In this document: in pieces, positions 56,569 to 64,000 of the stretch
Position numbering within the stretch: the first letter of the stretch is position 1
Layout of the letters: each line of letters starts with the position of its first letter
Origin: Erwinia sp. HDF1-3R
Lineage (GTDB): Bacteria > Pseudomonadota > Gammaproteobacteria > Enterobacterales > Enterobacteriaceae
Direction: 5' to 3'
Assembly: GCF_039621855.1 (NCBI RefSeq)
Contig: NZ_CP155071.1
Coordinates: 682,001-746,000, forward strand
DNA: 64,000 bases
Made by a program: the position numbers and the translations under genes
The notes under the pieces: generated by a model
What the model was told of the DNA's origin: nothing
The model's database searches: none
The model's input: only the letters and a program-made list of their open reading frames with translations

Positions 56569-56907
56569 CCATTGTTCAACAGCTAATACAAATAACGCCT
56601 GCCAAAGCCGCCATTTTTATTCAATTTGTGGCTACTGATGAACGACAGGTTTCCGTGGTGCATGTCGGTATTGCCAATGAGCATCCCGAATGCCCAAAGC
56701 CGGGCGGTGTCGGCGGCGGCCTCAGGATGGACATGCCCTCTGTAACAAGGTTATTGACCAGGACAGGCCAGCAGGCCCTGGCATTGCCGATAAACTCTGC
56801 ATCAAGTGCCCGCAGCGAGAAGACGCCGATACGACCCATTGTCTGACGCGATTCGTATAAAACGAAAAAGGAGTCAGACGATTTCTCATCTAACTCCTTG
56901 TTTTATT
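56569..56907. other. Region between the LprI-like gene and the tRNA
   Basis: Short frames exist on both strands (56565-56846 plus, 56621-56839 minus), but none looks like a known protein. The GC-rich composition differs from the LprI-like gene, so this may be core-side DNA or a relic. The tRNA terminator occupies 56868-56900. Confidence 0.45.
56868..56900 (-). terminator. Intrinsic terminator of the tRNA-Ile2 gene
   Basis: On the minus strand, AAGGAGT and ACTCCTT flank a longer loop and are followed by TTTTT (complement of 56865-56868). It lies just past the CCA end of the tRNA. Confidence 0.65.
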
Positions 56908-56984
56908 TGGTGGCCCCTACTGGACTTGAACCAGTGACCAAGCGATTATGAGTCGCGTGCTCTAACCAACTGAGCTAAGGGGCC
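56908..56984 (-). tRNA. ileX: tRNA-Ile2 (CAU anticodon, lysidine-modified)
   Basis: The 77-base minus-strand gene begins GGCCCCTTAGCTCAG and ends with an encoded CCA. The anticodon loop is CTCATAA, giving CAU, but the body is that of tRNA-Ile2 (E. coli ileX has nearly the same sequence), not of tRNA-Met. TilS converts C34 to lysidine so that it reads AUA codons. The D-loop, T-loop (GTTCAAGTC) and acceptor stem (GGCCCCT with AGGGGCC) pair correctly. It marks the edge of the accessory island; no integrase gene or duplicated tRNA end was found. Confidence 0.96.
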
Positions 56985-57134
56985 GAGGCGCAGGATTATA
57001 ATGTAACTCAATGCTGCAATCCAGTAGAAAACAATCGCTTGTCGCTTTTTTAGACATAATATTAGTTCTCTAAAAAAGCTTACGGGGCCTCTATCCTTCC
57101 ACACCCCCCGCCGGGCGCTGTAGTGCGGCCTTTA

Positions 57135-57320
57135 TCAGCCGCTGATATCCGTCGAGATCGCCGTCGCCTTTTGCGCCTCGAGTGCGGTCAGTTTTTGCCG
57201 GAGCGCGGCCTGCACCAGCGTAAACGCATCGCTGCCTAAAAGCAGGCGACGAGGAGCAGGGGAGATATCGACAGAGGCAAGCATCTCGCGCACCATTTTT
57301 TTTACGTCGCTCCCACCGGG
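57135..57320 (-). pseudogene. C-terminal remnant of an SDR-family oxidoreductase gene
   Basis: On the minus strand the frame reads KKMVREMLASVDISPAPRRL, then LLGSDAFTLVQAALRQKLTAL, ending at a TGA at 57135-57137. This is the usual tail of NAD(P)-dependent short-chain dehydrogenases (RRLLLGSDA...). All the rest, including the Rossmann fold and active site, is gone. It meets the LysR remnant at about 57310-57325, so the divergent promoter and both gene starts were deleted. Confidence 0.75.
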
Positions 57321-57597
57321 TACGCTGATATTGGATCATCTGGAGCTGATGGCAGAGGCGGCCAGCAAAGGGCTGGGTATTGCTTACGTGCCGGATAGCG
57401 TGGCAGAACCCTGGCTTAAGCGAGGTGAACTTTGTGCCGTTCTGACAGAGTGGAGTCCGGTCTGTCCGGGTTTGGCGCTTTACTATCCGGGCCAGCGCCT
57501 CTCTTACGCGGTCCCGGAGATCCGGTGTCAGTCACAAGAAGCTATTTCAATGATACAAGCCCGACACAATATTCATCTGGTACTAACGCTGTGCTAA
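57315..57597 (+). pseudogene. C-terminal remnant of a LysR-family regulator gene
   Basis: The plus frame reads LILDHLELMAEAASKGLGIA, then YVPDSVAEPWLKRGELCAVL, the C-terminal third of a LysR effector domain. After PGQRLSYAVPE the reading departs from the family (typically a short Arg-rich end), indicating a further frameshift. The DNA-binding half is missing. With the SDR remnant it represents a collapsed divergent regulator-oxidoreductase pair. Confidence 0.8.
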
Positions 57598-57900
57598 GGC
57601 GTGGACAGTATCCCGAAGCGGAGGCGCTCTTTCCTGTCGGGTCCGCAATGTTCCGGCTAATCCTGGGGTGTTTCGTCATCATTTTGTCATAAAACCCAGG
57701 TTAAGCTGCCAGCGGTCTGGGCCAGACGTTTATCCGGCAGAAATTGCATTTTAGTGAAGACGCAGAACTGTATTCGTATGGATTTTATCCGCAATGAAAA
57801 AATATTTTTTATCTAATATCATGTTATATAAGGAAATACAGGCTTTACCATCTTAATAAATGTGAAGCTGATCTAATTTATTTTCATTATTGTGTTGATT

Positions 57901-57918
57901 TATCTACGCGCGTAGATA
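57901..57918. promoter_or_regulatory. LacI-type operator overlapping a promoter
   Basis: The 18-base perfect palindrome TATCTACGCGCGTAGATA has the central CG typical of LacI-family operators. A TTGATT lies just left of it and TACAAT (57916-57921) overlaps its right end, so it probably overlaps a promoter. The likely binder is the LacI-family regulator at 59634-60686 in the same operon. Confidence 0.75.
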
Positions 57919-58031
57919 CAATGAAGGCGTTGTAAAAATTCACGGTGCTTGATGTAAGCCAGCTAAGTGAAGGTCTACATTGTTTCTCGTTAAAAATGAT
58001 TGGTTAGTTAAAACCAACGGCCGGGAGACAA

Positions 58032-58076
58032 ATGAAAACGATCCCCAACACCAGGGAACCTGTTACTGACCTTTGA
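58032..58076 (+). CDS. Possible 14-residue leader peptide
   Basis: An ATG with a good ribosome binding site (GGGAGA, 6 bases upstream) opens a frame reading MKTIPNTREPVTDL, then TGA. It lies in the long 5' leader of the MHS transporter. It could be a regulatory leader or chance. There is no run of one amino acid, so classical attenuation is not evident. Confidence 0.35.
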   Translation: MKTIPNTREPVTDL

Positions 58077-58181
58077 ACATGGCTCAGCAAAAGAACGTCC
58101 TCACTGGCGAATTGCATTCCGAGTATCAGAACGGCCAGGGAAGGCGATAATAATCACTCCACACATCAGGGAATTTTTTTC

Positions 58182-59576
58182 ATGTCCACATCGAAGAGCA
58201 TTCGGCATGATGCTTCTCAGTCTGCCCATTCTGCGGCAGATGAACGACTGACAACCTCCGAAGGGCGCAAGGATTTCTGGCGGGCAACCGTCTCCTGCTG
58301 GCTGGGTACGGCAATGGAGTATGCGGATTTCGCACTCTACGGTCTGGCCGCTGGCATTATCTTTGGCGACGTTTTTTTCCCCGAAATCACCCCGCAAATG
58401 GCACTCCTTTCAAGTTTCGCAACCTGGTCAGTCGGTTTTATCGCCCGTCCAATCGGTGCGCTATTCTTTGGCTGGCTCGGTGACCGTAAAGGCCGCAAGG
58501 TAGTGATGGTCTCCACCATTATTCTGATGGGCGCATCAACCACGCTGATTGGCCTGATCCCCAGCTATGCTTCCATCGGCCTGTGGGCACCGGCCTGCCT
58601 GGTATTACTGCGTTTTAGTCAGGGGTTTGGCGCGGGCGCGGAGCTTTCCGGCGGAACGGTGATGCTGGGCGAATACGCGCCCGCGGAAAAGCGGGGCCTG
58701 GTCTCCTCAATTATCGCGCTGGGTTCCAACAGCGGAACGCTGGTCGCGTCGCTGGTGTGGCTGCTGGTGGTGCAGATGGATCAGCATGAGCTGCAGGCGT
58801 GGGGCTGGCGTATTCCCTTCCTGTGCAGTTCGCTGATTGCTCTGGTTGCGCTGTGGATCCGTCGCCATCTGAAAGAAACGCCGGTTTTTGAACGTAAAAA
58901 GGCCGATCTCGCCCTCCAGCGCCACAGTGCGCAGGTAGCCCAGCCGACCGCTGTCGATCACCGTGGCTTCTGGCGGCGCAGCCGCTCATTCCTGGTGATG
59001 CTCGGCCTGCGCATTGGCGAAAATGGTCCGTCTTATCTTGCCCAGGGCTTTATGATTGGCTATGTGGTTAAAGTGCTGGCGGTCGACAAATCCGTCGCCA
59101 CCACCGCCGTGTTTATTGCCTCTCTGCTTGGCTTCCTGATTATTCCTTTTGCGGGCTGGCTTTCAGACCGCTTTGGCCGCCGCATTACCTATCGCTGGTT
59201 CTGCCTGCTGCTGATCCTCTACGCCTTCCCGGCCTTTATGCTGCTGGATTCTCGCGAACCGGTTATTGTCATCAGCACCATCGTGGTCGGGATGGCGCTA
59301 GCCTCGCTCGGTATTTTTGGCGTACAGGCGGCCTGGGGAGTAGAGATGTTCGGTGTAAATCACCGCTACACTAAAATGGCGACCGCGAAAGAACTCGGGT
59401 CGATCCTGTCCGGAGGAACAGCGCCGCTGGTGGCTGCTGCACTTCTCTCCTGGACCGGGCACTGGTGGCCGATTGCCGTCTATTTTGCGGGTATGGCGTC
59501 GATTGGCTTTCTTACCACGTTCGTTGCGCCGGAAACGCGCGGCCGCGATCTTAATGCTCCTGAAGATGCTATCTGA
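58182..59576 (+). CDS. MHS-family MFS transporter
   Basis: The 464-residue protein has 12 transmembrane segments and metabolite:H+ symporter (MHS) signatures: SCWLGTAMEYADFALYGLAAGIIFGDVFFPE near the start, the loop GWLGDRKGRKVVM, RFSQGFGAGAELSGGTVMLGEYAP, and RHLKETPVFE after helix 6. MHS members carry citrate, alpha-ketoglutarate, shikimate, proline/betaine and similar solutes. It is the first gene of an operon with a LacI regulator and a nucleoside hydrolase, so a nucleoside-like substrate is possible. AGGGAA precedes the ATG. The substrate is not known. Confidence 0.88.
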   Translation: MSTSKSIRHDASQSAHSAADERLTTSEGRKDFWRATVSCWLGTAMEYADFALYGLAAGIIFGDVFFPEITPQMALLSSFATWSVGFIARPIGALFFGWLGDRKGRKVVMVSTIILMGASTTLIGLIPSYASIGLWAPACLVLLRFSQGFGAGAELSGGTVMLGEYAPAEKRGLVSSIIALGSNSGTLVASLVWLLVVQMDQHELQAWGWRIPFLCSSLIALVALWIRRHLKETPVFERKKADLALQRHSAQVAQPTAVDHRGFWRRSRSFLVMLGLRIGENGPSYLAQGFMIGYVVKVLAVDKSVATTAVFIASLLGFLIIPFAGWLSDRFGRRITYRWFCLLLILYAFPAFMLLDSREPVIVISTIVVGMALASLGIFGVQAAWGVEMFGVNHRYTKMATAKELGSILSGGTAPLVAAALLSWTGHWWPIAVYFAGMASIGFLTTFVAPETRGRDLNAPEDAI

Positions 59577-59590
59577 TGGAGTGTCGCACC

Positions 59591-59609
59591 GACCGGCCTG
59601 CGGGCCGGT
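59591..59609 (+). terminator. Hairpin between MHS and LacI genes
   Basis: A 7-base-pair perfect stem (ACCGGCC with GGCCGGT) around TGCG lies 15 bases after the MHS stop. It has no T run, so it may only reduce read-through or protect the upstream mRNA. Confidence 0.5.
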
Positions 59610-59633
59610 TAGTGATAATTACAGGGCAGCTTT

Positions 59634-60686
59634 TTGGCAAAGAATACACTCAATCGTGCCACGCGGTCCGATGTGGCGAAGGAGGCTGGCACCTCCGTTG
59701 CCGTAGTCAGTTACGTTATCAACAACGGGCCCAGGCCTGTTGCCGCTGCAACTCGCCTGCGTGTTCAGGAGGCGATCAGAAAAACCGGCTACCGACCTAA
59801 CAGTCTGGCTCGTGCGCTGGCTTCCGGTACGACTAAAACCTATGGTCTGGTGGTGCCAAATATTGCCAATGCGTTTATTGCCTCTTTCGCTCACGCCCTC
59901 CAGCAGGAGGCGTTAAGCAACGGTATGGTAATGCTGCTCGGGGATGCAGGCGACAGCCGCATACGCGAGCTGGAACTGATCAATAACCTTCTCAGTCAAC
60001 AGGTTGACGGGATTTTTTACAACAGCGTCGACCGCCATCCCTATATTGATGTGATTCAGGCCAGCGGTACGCCGTTTGTGATGCTGGATCGCGTTGACCC
60101 GGGTCTTAACGTCAATATTCTGCGGGTCGATGAGCAGGCGGCAGCGCATCAGGTGACGGCTCATCTGCTGAGTCACGGTTATCAGGATGTGGGGATCATC
60201 TGTGGGCCGCTGGAGATGCTCAATACGCAGGATCGTCTGGCAGGCTGGCGACAGGCGCTGGCCGAATACGGCGTGACCGAACACCCGGAATGGATTTTTC
60301 CGGCGACCTATACCCGTGAGGGCGGCTATCAGGCAGCGCAGCAGATGATGCAGGGAACTGCCCTTCCCCGGGCGATTTTTGCATCGAATGAAACGCAGGC
60401 GATTGGCTGTATTCGGGCGCTGGCGGAAAACAATATTCCGGTTCCCTCGCAGGTGGCGCTGGTGTGCTTTAACGGCACCGAGCAGTCAGCCTTTCACGTT
60501 CCTTCACTGACGACCGTGCGTCAGCCGGTCAGTGAGATGGCGAAAAAGGCGCTGGAAATGCTTGCGGCGTCGGAGGGTAAAGTGCAGCTGAGTGAGTTTT
60601 TACATCGGCTTGAAATTGGTGAATCCTGCGGCTGTACGTTCGGCGAAGACCGGCACGGCAGTGCAGATACGATAATAAGAAAATGA
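59634..60686 (+). CDS. LacI-family transcriptional regulator
   Basis: The 350-residue protein has an N-terminal LacI helix-turn-helix (ATRSDVAKEAGTSVAVVSYVIN, about residues 9-30) with the hinge helix PNSLARALASG, and a ligand-binding domain of the ribose-binding type. It starts with TTG at 59634; no better ATG exists upstream of the HTH. It lies between the MHS transporter and the nucleoside hydrolase and likely binds the palindrome at 57901-57918, with a pathway nucleoside or sugar as effector. It overlaps the hydrolase start by four bases. Confidence 0.88.
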   Translation: MAKNTLNRATRSDVAKEAGTSVAVVSYVINNGPRPVAAATRLRVQEAIRKTGYRPNSLARALASGTTKTYGLVVPNIANAFIASFAHALQQEALSNGMVMLLGDAGDSRIRELELINNLLSQQVDGIFYNSVDRHPYIDVIQASGTPFVMLDRVDPGLNVNILRVDEQAAAHQVTAHLLSHGYQDVGIICGPLEMLNTQDRLAGWRQALAEYGVTEHPEWIFPATYTREGGYQAAQQMMQGTALPRAIFASNETQAIGCIRALAENNIPVPSQVALVCFNGTEQSAFHVPSLTTVRQPVSEMAKKALEMLAASEGKVQLSEFLHRLEIGESCGCTFGEDRHGSADTIIRK

Positions 60687-61660
60687 AAAGACTGATTATT
60701 GATTGTGACCCAGGAAATGGCATCGTCGGTGCCAACGTAGATGACGGGCTGGCCTTAGCGATTGCGCTGGGATCGCCCCACCTCTCGTTAGAATTGATTA
60801 CCACCGTGGCGGGGAATACGCCCGCTGAGGTGGGGTTTAACGTGGCGAAAGATCTTGTTGAGCGGCTGGGCGTTGCCGTGCCGGTTGTTAAGGGCGCGGT
60901 TCAGGCTCTGGCTGAACCCCCGGAGCCGTGGCGGGAAGCGCTGGATACGCGCGTTTATACCAGCAAACTAAGCCATCTCTGGCAGGATGTGCGGCAACCC
61001 GCGCATTATGCGCCACCGGAACAGGATGCTGCTGACGCCATTGGCCAGCTGATTTGCGCCAATCCGGGGAAAATCACCCTGGTCGCTATTGGTCCCCTGA
61101 CCAATGTCGCGCGGGCGCTGACCCGCTACCCGGAGATGGCGGAGGCAGTGCAGGAGATCGCCATTATGGGCGGTGTGTTTGCGCTGGACGACTATATCAA
61201 GGACACCAATTTTGGCCTCGATCCTGAAGCCGCACATCAGGTGCTGACCAGCGGAGCCAACATCACGCTGGTGCCAATGGACGTCACGACCCAGACCATG
61301 ATGACCCACAAGGATCTGGATCGCATTGCGGTCATCAATACGCCACTTGCCCGCTTTGTGACCGAAACCTTCCGTCCGTGGCTGGATTATTCAATTCATA
61401 CCCGTCATTTGCCGGGCTGCTGGATCCACGACGCGCTGGTGGTTGCCTGGCTGTTAAATCAGCAGGTGGCGACGGCGGCGGACTATTTTGTCGACGTCGA
61501 GCTGCGGCCCGGACTGACGCGGGGTAAATCCTGGCGCTATCGCCAGCCGCTGCGGGTCAATGTCGGCATTGATGCGCCAACCGGCGGACTGGTTCACGTA
61601 CTGCAAAAAGTGGATAACGCACTGCTGCTGTCGATGATTGAGCGTGCGCTGGCCAGATGA
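60683..61660 (+). CDS. Nucleoside hydrolase (IunH family)
   Basis: The 325-residue enzyme has the calcium-binding start IIDCDPGNGIVGANVDDGLAL (the DxDxxxDD-type cluster, here with an insert before the DD), ITLVAIGPLTNVARAL near residue 130, and the late histidine region PGCWIHDALVVAWLL. IunH-type enzymes cleave nucleosides to ribose and base. The insert of about six residues in the first loop is also seen in a subgroup of the family. It is translationally coupled to the LacI gene. Together with the MHS permease this gives uptake and cleavage of an unknown nucleoside. A GC-rich inverted repeat follows the stop. Confidence 0.9.
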   Translation: MKRLIIDCDPGNGIVGANVDDGLALAIALGSPHLSLELITTVAGNTPAEVGFNVAKDLVERLGVAVPVVKGAVQALAEPPEPWREALDTRVYTSKLSHLWQDVRQPAHYAPPEQDAADAIGQLICANPGKITLVAIGPLTNVARALTRYPEMAEAVQEIAIMGGVFALDDYIKDTNFGLDPEAAHQVLTSGANITLVPMDVTTQTMMTHKDLDRIAVINTPLARFVTETFRPWLDYSIHTRHLPGCWIHDALVVAWLLNQQVATAADYFVDVELRPGLTRGKSWRYRQPLRVNVGIDAPTGGLVHVLQKVDNALLLSMIERALAR

Positions 61661-61774
61661 AAAGGGCGGCGACCCTGGCTTCCTGCCTTTCGGGAGGGGC
61701 GGGTTCGCCGCCCCATCCCTGCGGCAGCCACGCGCTCTGATGATGCGGTGGCTGATGCTCTCCCTAATCTTCCG

Positions 61775-63352
61775 TTAACCCTGCGTTTTTACCGCCCGCT
61801 GCCAGATAGCAGCATCAATCAGTAACAGTATCACCAGACTTATGCCCATCACCGGCAGGCTTATTGCCAGCGTCAGCCCAATAGCCAGCAGGGCGCATTT
61901 TGCACTCAGGTTGAGCTGCTGCCAGCAGTAGCGCAGAGTGTCAGCCGGATGCGGCCCCTTTCCGGCCTGCGGACGACGTAGCCACCACAGGCGATAGCCC
62001 AGCACAATCATCACACAAAGCCCCAGGCCAAAGGCGGCCAGCAGCAGTTGATTAAGCAGGCCAAACAGCACCCCCATATGCGCATCCACACCCCAGCGCG
62101 TCAGCTTTGCCAGTAGTCCAAACCGGGCAAACTCAACCTTATCTACCACCCTGAAGCTATGAGGATCGACGGCAACGCTGTCAACCTGTGTTGGCCAGCT
62201 GCGATCGATTTCACTGACCGTCCAGGCTTTATTGATCTCACGGGCCGGACGAACTTCTATTTTGGCCGCGTTAATGCCAGCCGCCCGTGCCGCAGCCACC
62301 ACCCTGTCAAACTGGGAGGCATTGATCTTCACCGCGAGCGCAGGATCGACAGGCATCGCTGTAATCCGGTGTTCAGCATGAGCGTCTTCAGCCATGGACA
62401 TTGCATCATGTGCAGGCCCGGCTGCCATCCGATGTTCAGCATGATCGTTTTCAGCGGCGGGCATCTCAGATGCGGCATCATGCGCAGGCCTGCCTTCCAT
62501 CCGGTGTTCAGCATGAGCGGCTTCAGCGGCTGGCATCGCAGATATGGCGTCCTGCGCAGGCGTAGTTGTCTGCGGCGGTAGCGCGGTATTAACCGATGGC
62601 GTCAGCCAGCCGAAATGGGCGCGCAGGGAGGCGATATTATCACCTGCCCAGCGTGACCAGGTCAGGCCGGTAGCAGAAAAGAACACCAGGCCCAGCAGCA
62701 GTATCAGGCCCGATGTGCTATGCCAGTGACGATGACGACGGATCTGTTGCCCGCGCTGACTTTCCCCTCTTTGCAGACGGCGAGGCGCGCGCGAGGTGGC
62801 CCACAGCAGTACGCCACCGATAGCGGCAACCCAGAGCCAGCTGGCGGCCAGTTCGCTGTAGTTACGGCCCACGTCACCCAGCAGCAAGCTCCGGTGCAGA
62901 TAATCCAGCCAGGTTCTCAGCGGCAGTACCCCGCTGGTGCCGTAAACCTTTAGCATGCCCCGAACCTCAAGCGTGACGGGATCGACAAACACGGCCATGC
63001 TCTCGGACGGCCCTGCATCAGCCGTTGCGAACATAATGCGGCTGGTTTCCCCCACCGCCGGTGCCGGGCGGACCGCCAGAATGCGCAGGTGACCGCCGGT
63101 AAAGTCCTGCGCCGTACGTATCTGAGCGGACAGCGGTTCAGCGGGCCCGCGTGAGGAGGTATAAAGCTGATGCGCATAGAGCGCATTTTCCAGCTGGGGA
63201 GTCAGCACATACAGAGAGCCGGTCAGGGCCGCCATAAAAATAAAGGGACCAATAAACAGGCCAATATAAAAATGCAGGCGACGTAGCAGCGGTAAAACCG
63301 CGCTACGGCTCTTTTCGGCGCGCGCAGGCACCGTCAGGTCTATTTTTGACAT
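61775..63352 (-). CDS. PepSY-domain membrane protein with Met/His-rich repeats
   Basis: The 525-residue protein is an iron-regulated-membrane-protein-like PepSY_TM family member: LLRRLHFYIGLFIGPFIFMAALTGSLYVL (first helix with the conserved His), LRTWLDYLHRSLLLGDVGRNYSELAASWLWVAAIGG, and RHWHSTSGLILLLGLVFFSATGLTW. Residues about 266-334 form a His/Met/Glu-rich insert of three imperfect repeats with AEHRM, which could bind metal. Homologues act as reductases or heme/metal transport partners. The start at 63352 (MSKIDLTVP) matches the family; a frame to 63550 adds unrelated residues. It lies 71 bases after the DUF2946 gene in the same orientation. Confidence 0.85.
   Translation of the reverse strand: MSKIDLTVPARAEKSRSAVLPLLRRLHFYIGLFIGPFIFMAALTGSLYVLTPQLENALYAHQLYTSSRGPAEPLSAQIRTAQDFTGGHLRILAVRPAPAVGETSRIMFATADAGPSESMAVFVDPVTLEVRGMLKVYGTSGVLPLRTWLDYLHRSLLLGDVGRNYSELAASWLWVAAIGGVLLWATSRAPRRLQRGESQRGQQIRRHRHWHSTSGLILLLGLVFFSATGLTWSRWAGDNIASLRAHFGWLTPSVNTALPPQTTTPAQDAISAMPAAEAAHAEHRMEGRPAHDAASEMPAAENDHAEHRMAAGPAHDAMSMAEDAHAEHRITAMPVDPALAVKINASQFDRVVAAARAAGINAAKIEVRPAREINKAWTVSEIDRSWPTQVDSVAVDPHSFRVVDKVEFARFGLLAKLTRWGVDAHMGVLFGLLNQLLLAAFGLGLCVMIVLGYRLWWLRRPQAGKGPHPADTLRYCWQQLNLSAKCALLAIGLTLAISLPVMGISLVILLLIDAAIWQRAVKTQG
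62351..62557 (-). repeat. Coding tandem repeats in the PepSY protein
   Basis: Three imperfect copies of about 72 bases encode the pattern DAxSxMPAAExxHAEHRM. They form the His/Met-rich loop between membrane segments. Such in-frame repeats may vary in number between strains. Confidence 0.75.
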
Positions 63353-63423
63353 TATTATTCCATCCACCTGTTGCCAGGTATAAGCAGTAGGCCCGCCGGG
63401 TAAGGGCAGGCGCGGTGACTTAG

Positions 63424-63972
63424 TTATTCGCTCAACAAACGGAGCGATCGCGGCGGGGCGCGTGGATGGAAAAAGGAGGCGGCAGCGCGTGGAAAAATCG
63501 GCTGGAAGAGCGCGACCGTGGGTGCGCGGGCGGCCTGAAGAGCCGACCACAGCGGAGGTAAACTGGTGAGGTCCAGCGGCAGGTGCGCCAGCAGTACGCA
63601 GTAGCCGCAGGCGCTGTCATCCATCAGTCCTCTGGCGTGGTGCGTTTTTTCTCCGGCATTGTGTACCGCTGCGTTATCCCCGTCCATGCCGGGGCAATCG
63701 CTGGCGGGCATATCGGCCATTGCCTGATGCCGCGCGTCGCCTGCTGTCATGTCGGGCATATCGGCCATTGGCTGATGCCGCGCGTCGCCTGCTGTCATGT
63801 CGGGCATATCCGTCATCGACGCCCTGGCGGACACGTCACGTTCGGGGAGCATCTCCCTTATCTGTTCGGCAGGAGAACGCGCCAGTGATTTAGAGATCAC
63901 CGGGGCGATAAACAGCAGCAGTAGCGCAATCAGGGCCAGCCAGGCGGCAAGGCGGCTGGGGGCCTGATGCAT
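63424..63972 (-). CDS. DUF2946 protein with Met/Asp-rich repeats
   Basis: The 182-residue protein has an N-terminal hydrophobic helix (AWLALIALLLLFIAPVISKSLA). A Met/Asp/His-rich stretch with two copies of a 16-residue unit (MPDMTAGDARHQ) lies at about residues 53-88, then DCPGMDG and CGYC (122-125). A second hydrophobic stretch and a basic tail follow. This is the DUF2946 layout, found next to copper-related genes; the CxxC and methionines suggest copper binding. The start is ATG at 63972, though a TTG at 63987 is possible. The gene lies upstream of the PepSY gene, suggesting a shared role in copper or iron uptake. Confidence 0.75.
   Translation of the reverse strand: MHQAPSRLAAWLALIALLLLFIAPVISKSLARSPAEQIREMLPERDVSARASMTDMPDMTAGDARHQPMADMPDMTAGDARHQAMADMPASDCPGMDGDNAAVHNAGEKTHHARGLMDDSACGYCVLLAHLPLDLTSLPPLWSALQAARAPTVALFQPIFPRAAASFFHPRAPPRSLRLLSE
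63709..63816 (-). repeat. 48-bp tandem repeat in the DUF2946 gene
   Basis: Two near-identical 48-base units encode the MADMPDMTAGDARHQ-type repeat, with a partial third beside them. The DNA-level identity is high, so the duplication is recent and the copy number may vary. Confidence 0.85.
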
Positions 63973-64000
63973 CTGAATCAGCGACAAGCCGTTGAGACTC

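Larger units (their letters stand above)
57598..58181. other. Regulatory region upstream of the MHS transporter
   Basis: The stretch is AT-rich from 57770 to 57900 and has a perfect palindromic operator at 57901-57918. A long leader of about 260 bases follows, with a possible 14-codon leader peptide (58032-58076). No larger gene is seen. Confidence 0.6.

Noticed and set aside
56565..56846. 93-codon plus and 72-codon minus frames before the tRNA
   Set aside because: They overlap on opposite strands, and neither resembles a known protein.
46700..56984. Integrase-borne genomic island at the tRNA gene
   Set aside because: The tRNA-adjacent accessory region looks island-like, but I found no integrase and no second copy of the tRNA 3' end to act as an attachment site.

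Overview
The window is a chromosomal segment of an enteric gammaproteobacterium (Enterobacterales). The gene order yhaJ-yqjG-yqjF-yqjK-yqjE-yqjD-yqjC-mzrA-yqjA, then sstT-alx, then ygjP-rlmG, fadH and finally a tRNA-Ile2(CAU) gene follows the E. coli K-12 order between yhaJ and ileX. Long non-E. coli blocks are spliced in between. The high GC content, the gallate genes, the cytochrome c-linked membrane dehydrogenase and the DUF892/DUF2382 stress genes would suit a plant- or soil-associated Erwiniaceae-like or Enterobacter-like organism. That placement is inference; no marker gene here fixes the genus.

Layout. 1-5.05 kb: the conserved yhaJ/yqj block. 5.4-7.8 kb: sstT and alx, with a yybP-ykoY-type leader upstream of alx. 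8.1-9.8 kb: a CLC chloride channel. 10.1-14.4 kb: a DUF218 gene and a general-stress set (DUF892, two DUF2382 proteins, a broken SDR gene) flanked by a diverged inverted pair of intergenic repeats. 14.4-21.3 kb: ygjP, rlmG, a laccase-domain protein, a class C acid phosphatase, fadH and a GntP-family permease. 21.6-34.5 kb: a gallate-catabolism supercluster. It encodes transporter, gallate dioxygenase, PDC-hydrolase-like amidohydrolase, type II dehydroquinase, GalB, GalC and GalD, then an NAD-dependent dehydrogenase, a HbpS/GlcG-like protein and a three-subunit periplasmic dehydrogenase. A LysR regulator with two tandem DNA-binding domains lies inside it. 35.7-37.8 kb: a carbonic anhydrase-SulP operon. 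38-43.5 kb: treR, treB, treC and a LamB-type porin. 43.7-46.7 kb: an AI-2E permease, a secreted esterase and a small exported protein.

46.9-56.6 kb is an accessory, IS-littered island next to the tRNA gene. It holds an orphan RNase A-like toxin with a probable immunity gene (and a decayed second copy of the toxin start). It also has two IS3-family elements, an IS256-family remnant that cuts a CxxC-containing gene, and a 1283-residue protein. That protein has a putative N-terminal PD-(D/E)XK nuclease domain followed by a P-loop NTPase and a long C-terminal region, the architecture of STAND/Avs-like antiphage proteins. A LprI-like exported protein closes the island. This is the best candidate for an undescribed system.

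57-64 kb: a deletion scar joining the ends of an SDR gene and a LysR gene. It is followed by an MHS permease-LacI-nucleoside hydrolase operon with a perfect palindromic operator and a possible leader peptide, then a PepSY membrane protein and a DUF2946 protein that both carry Met/His-rich repeats, suggesting copper handling.
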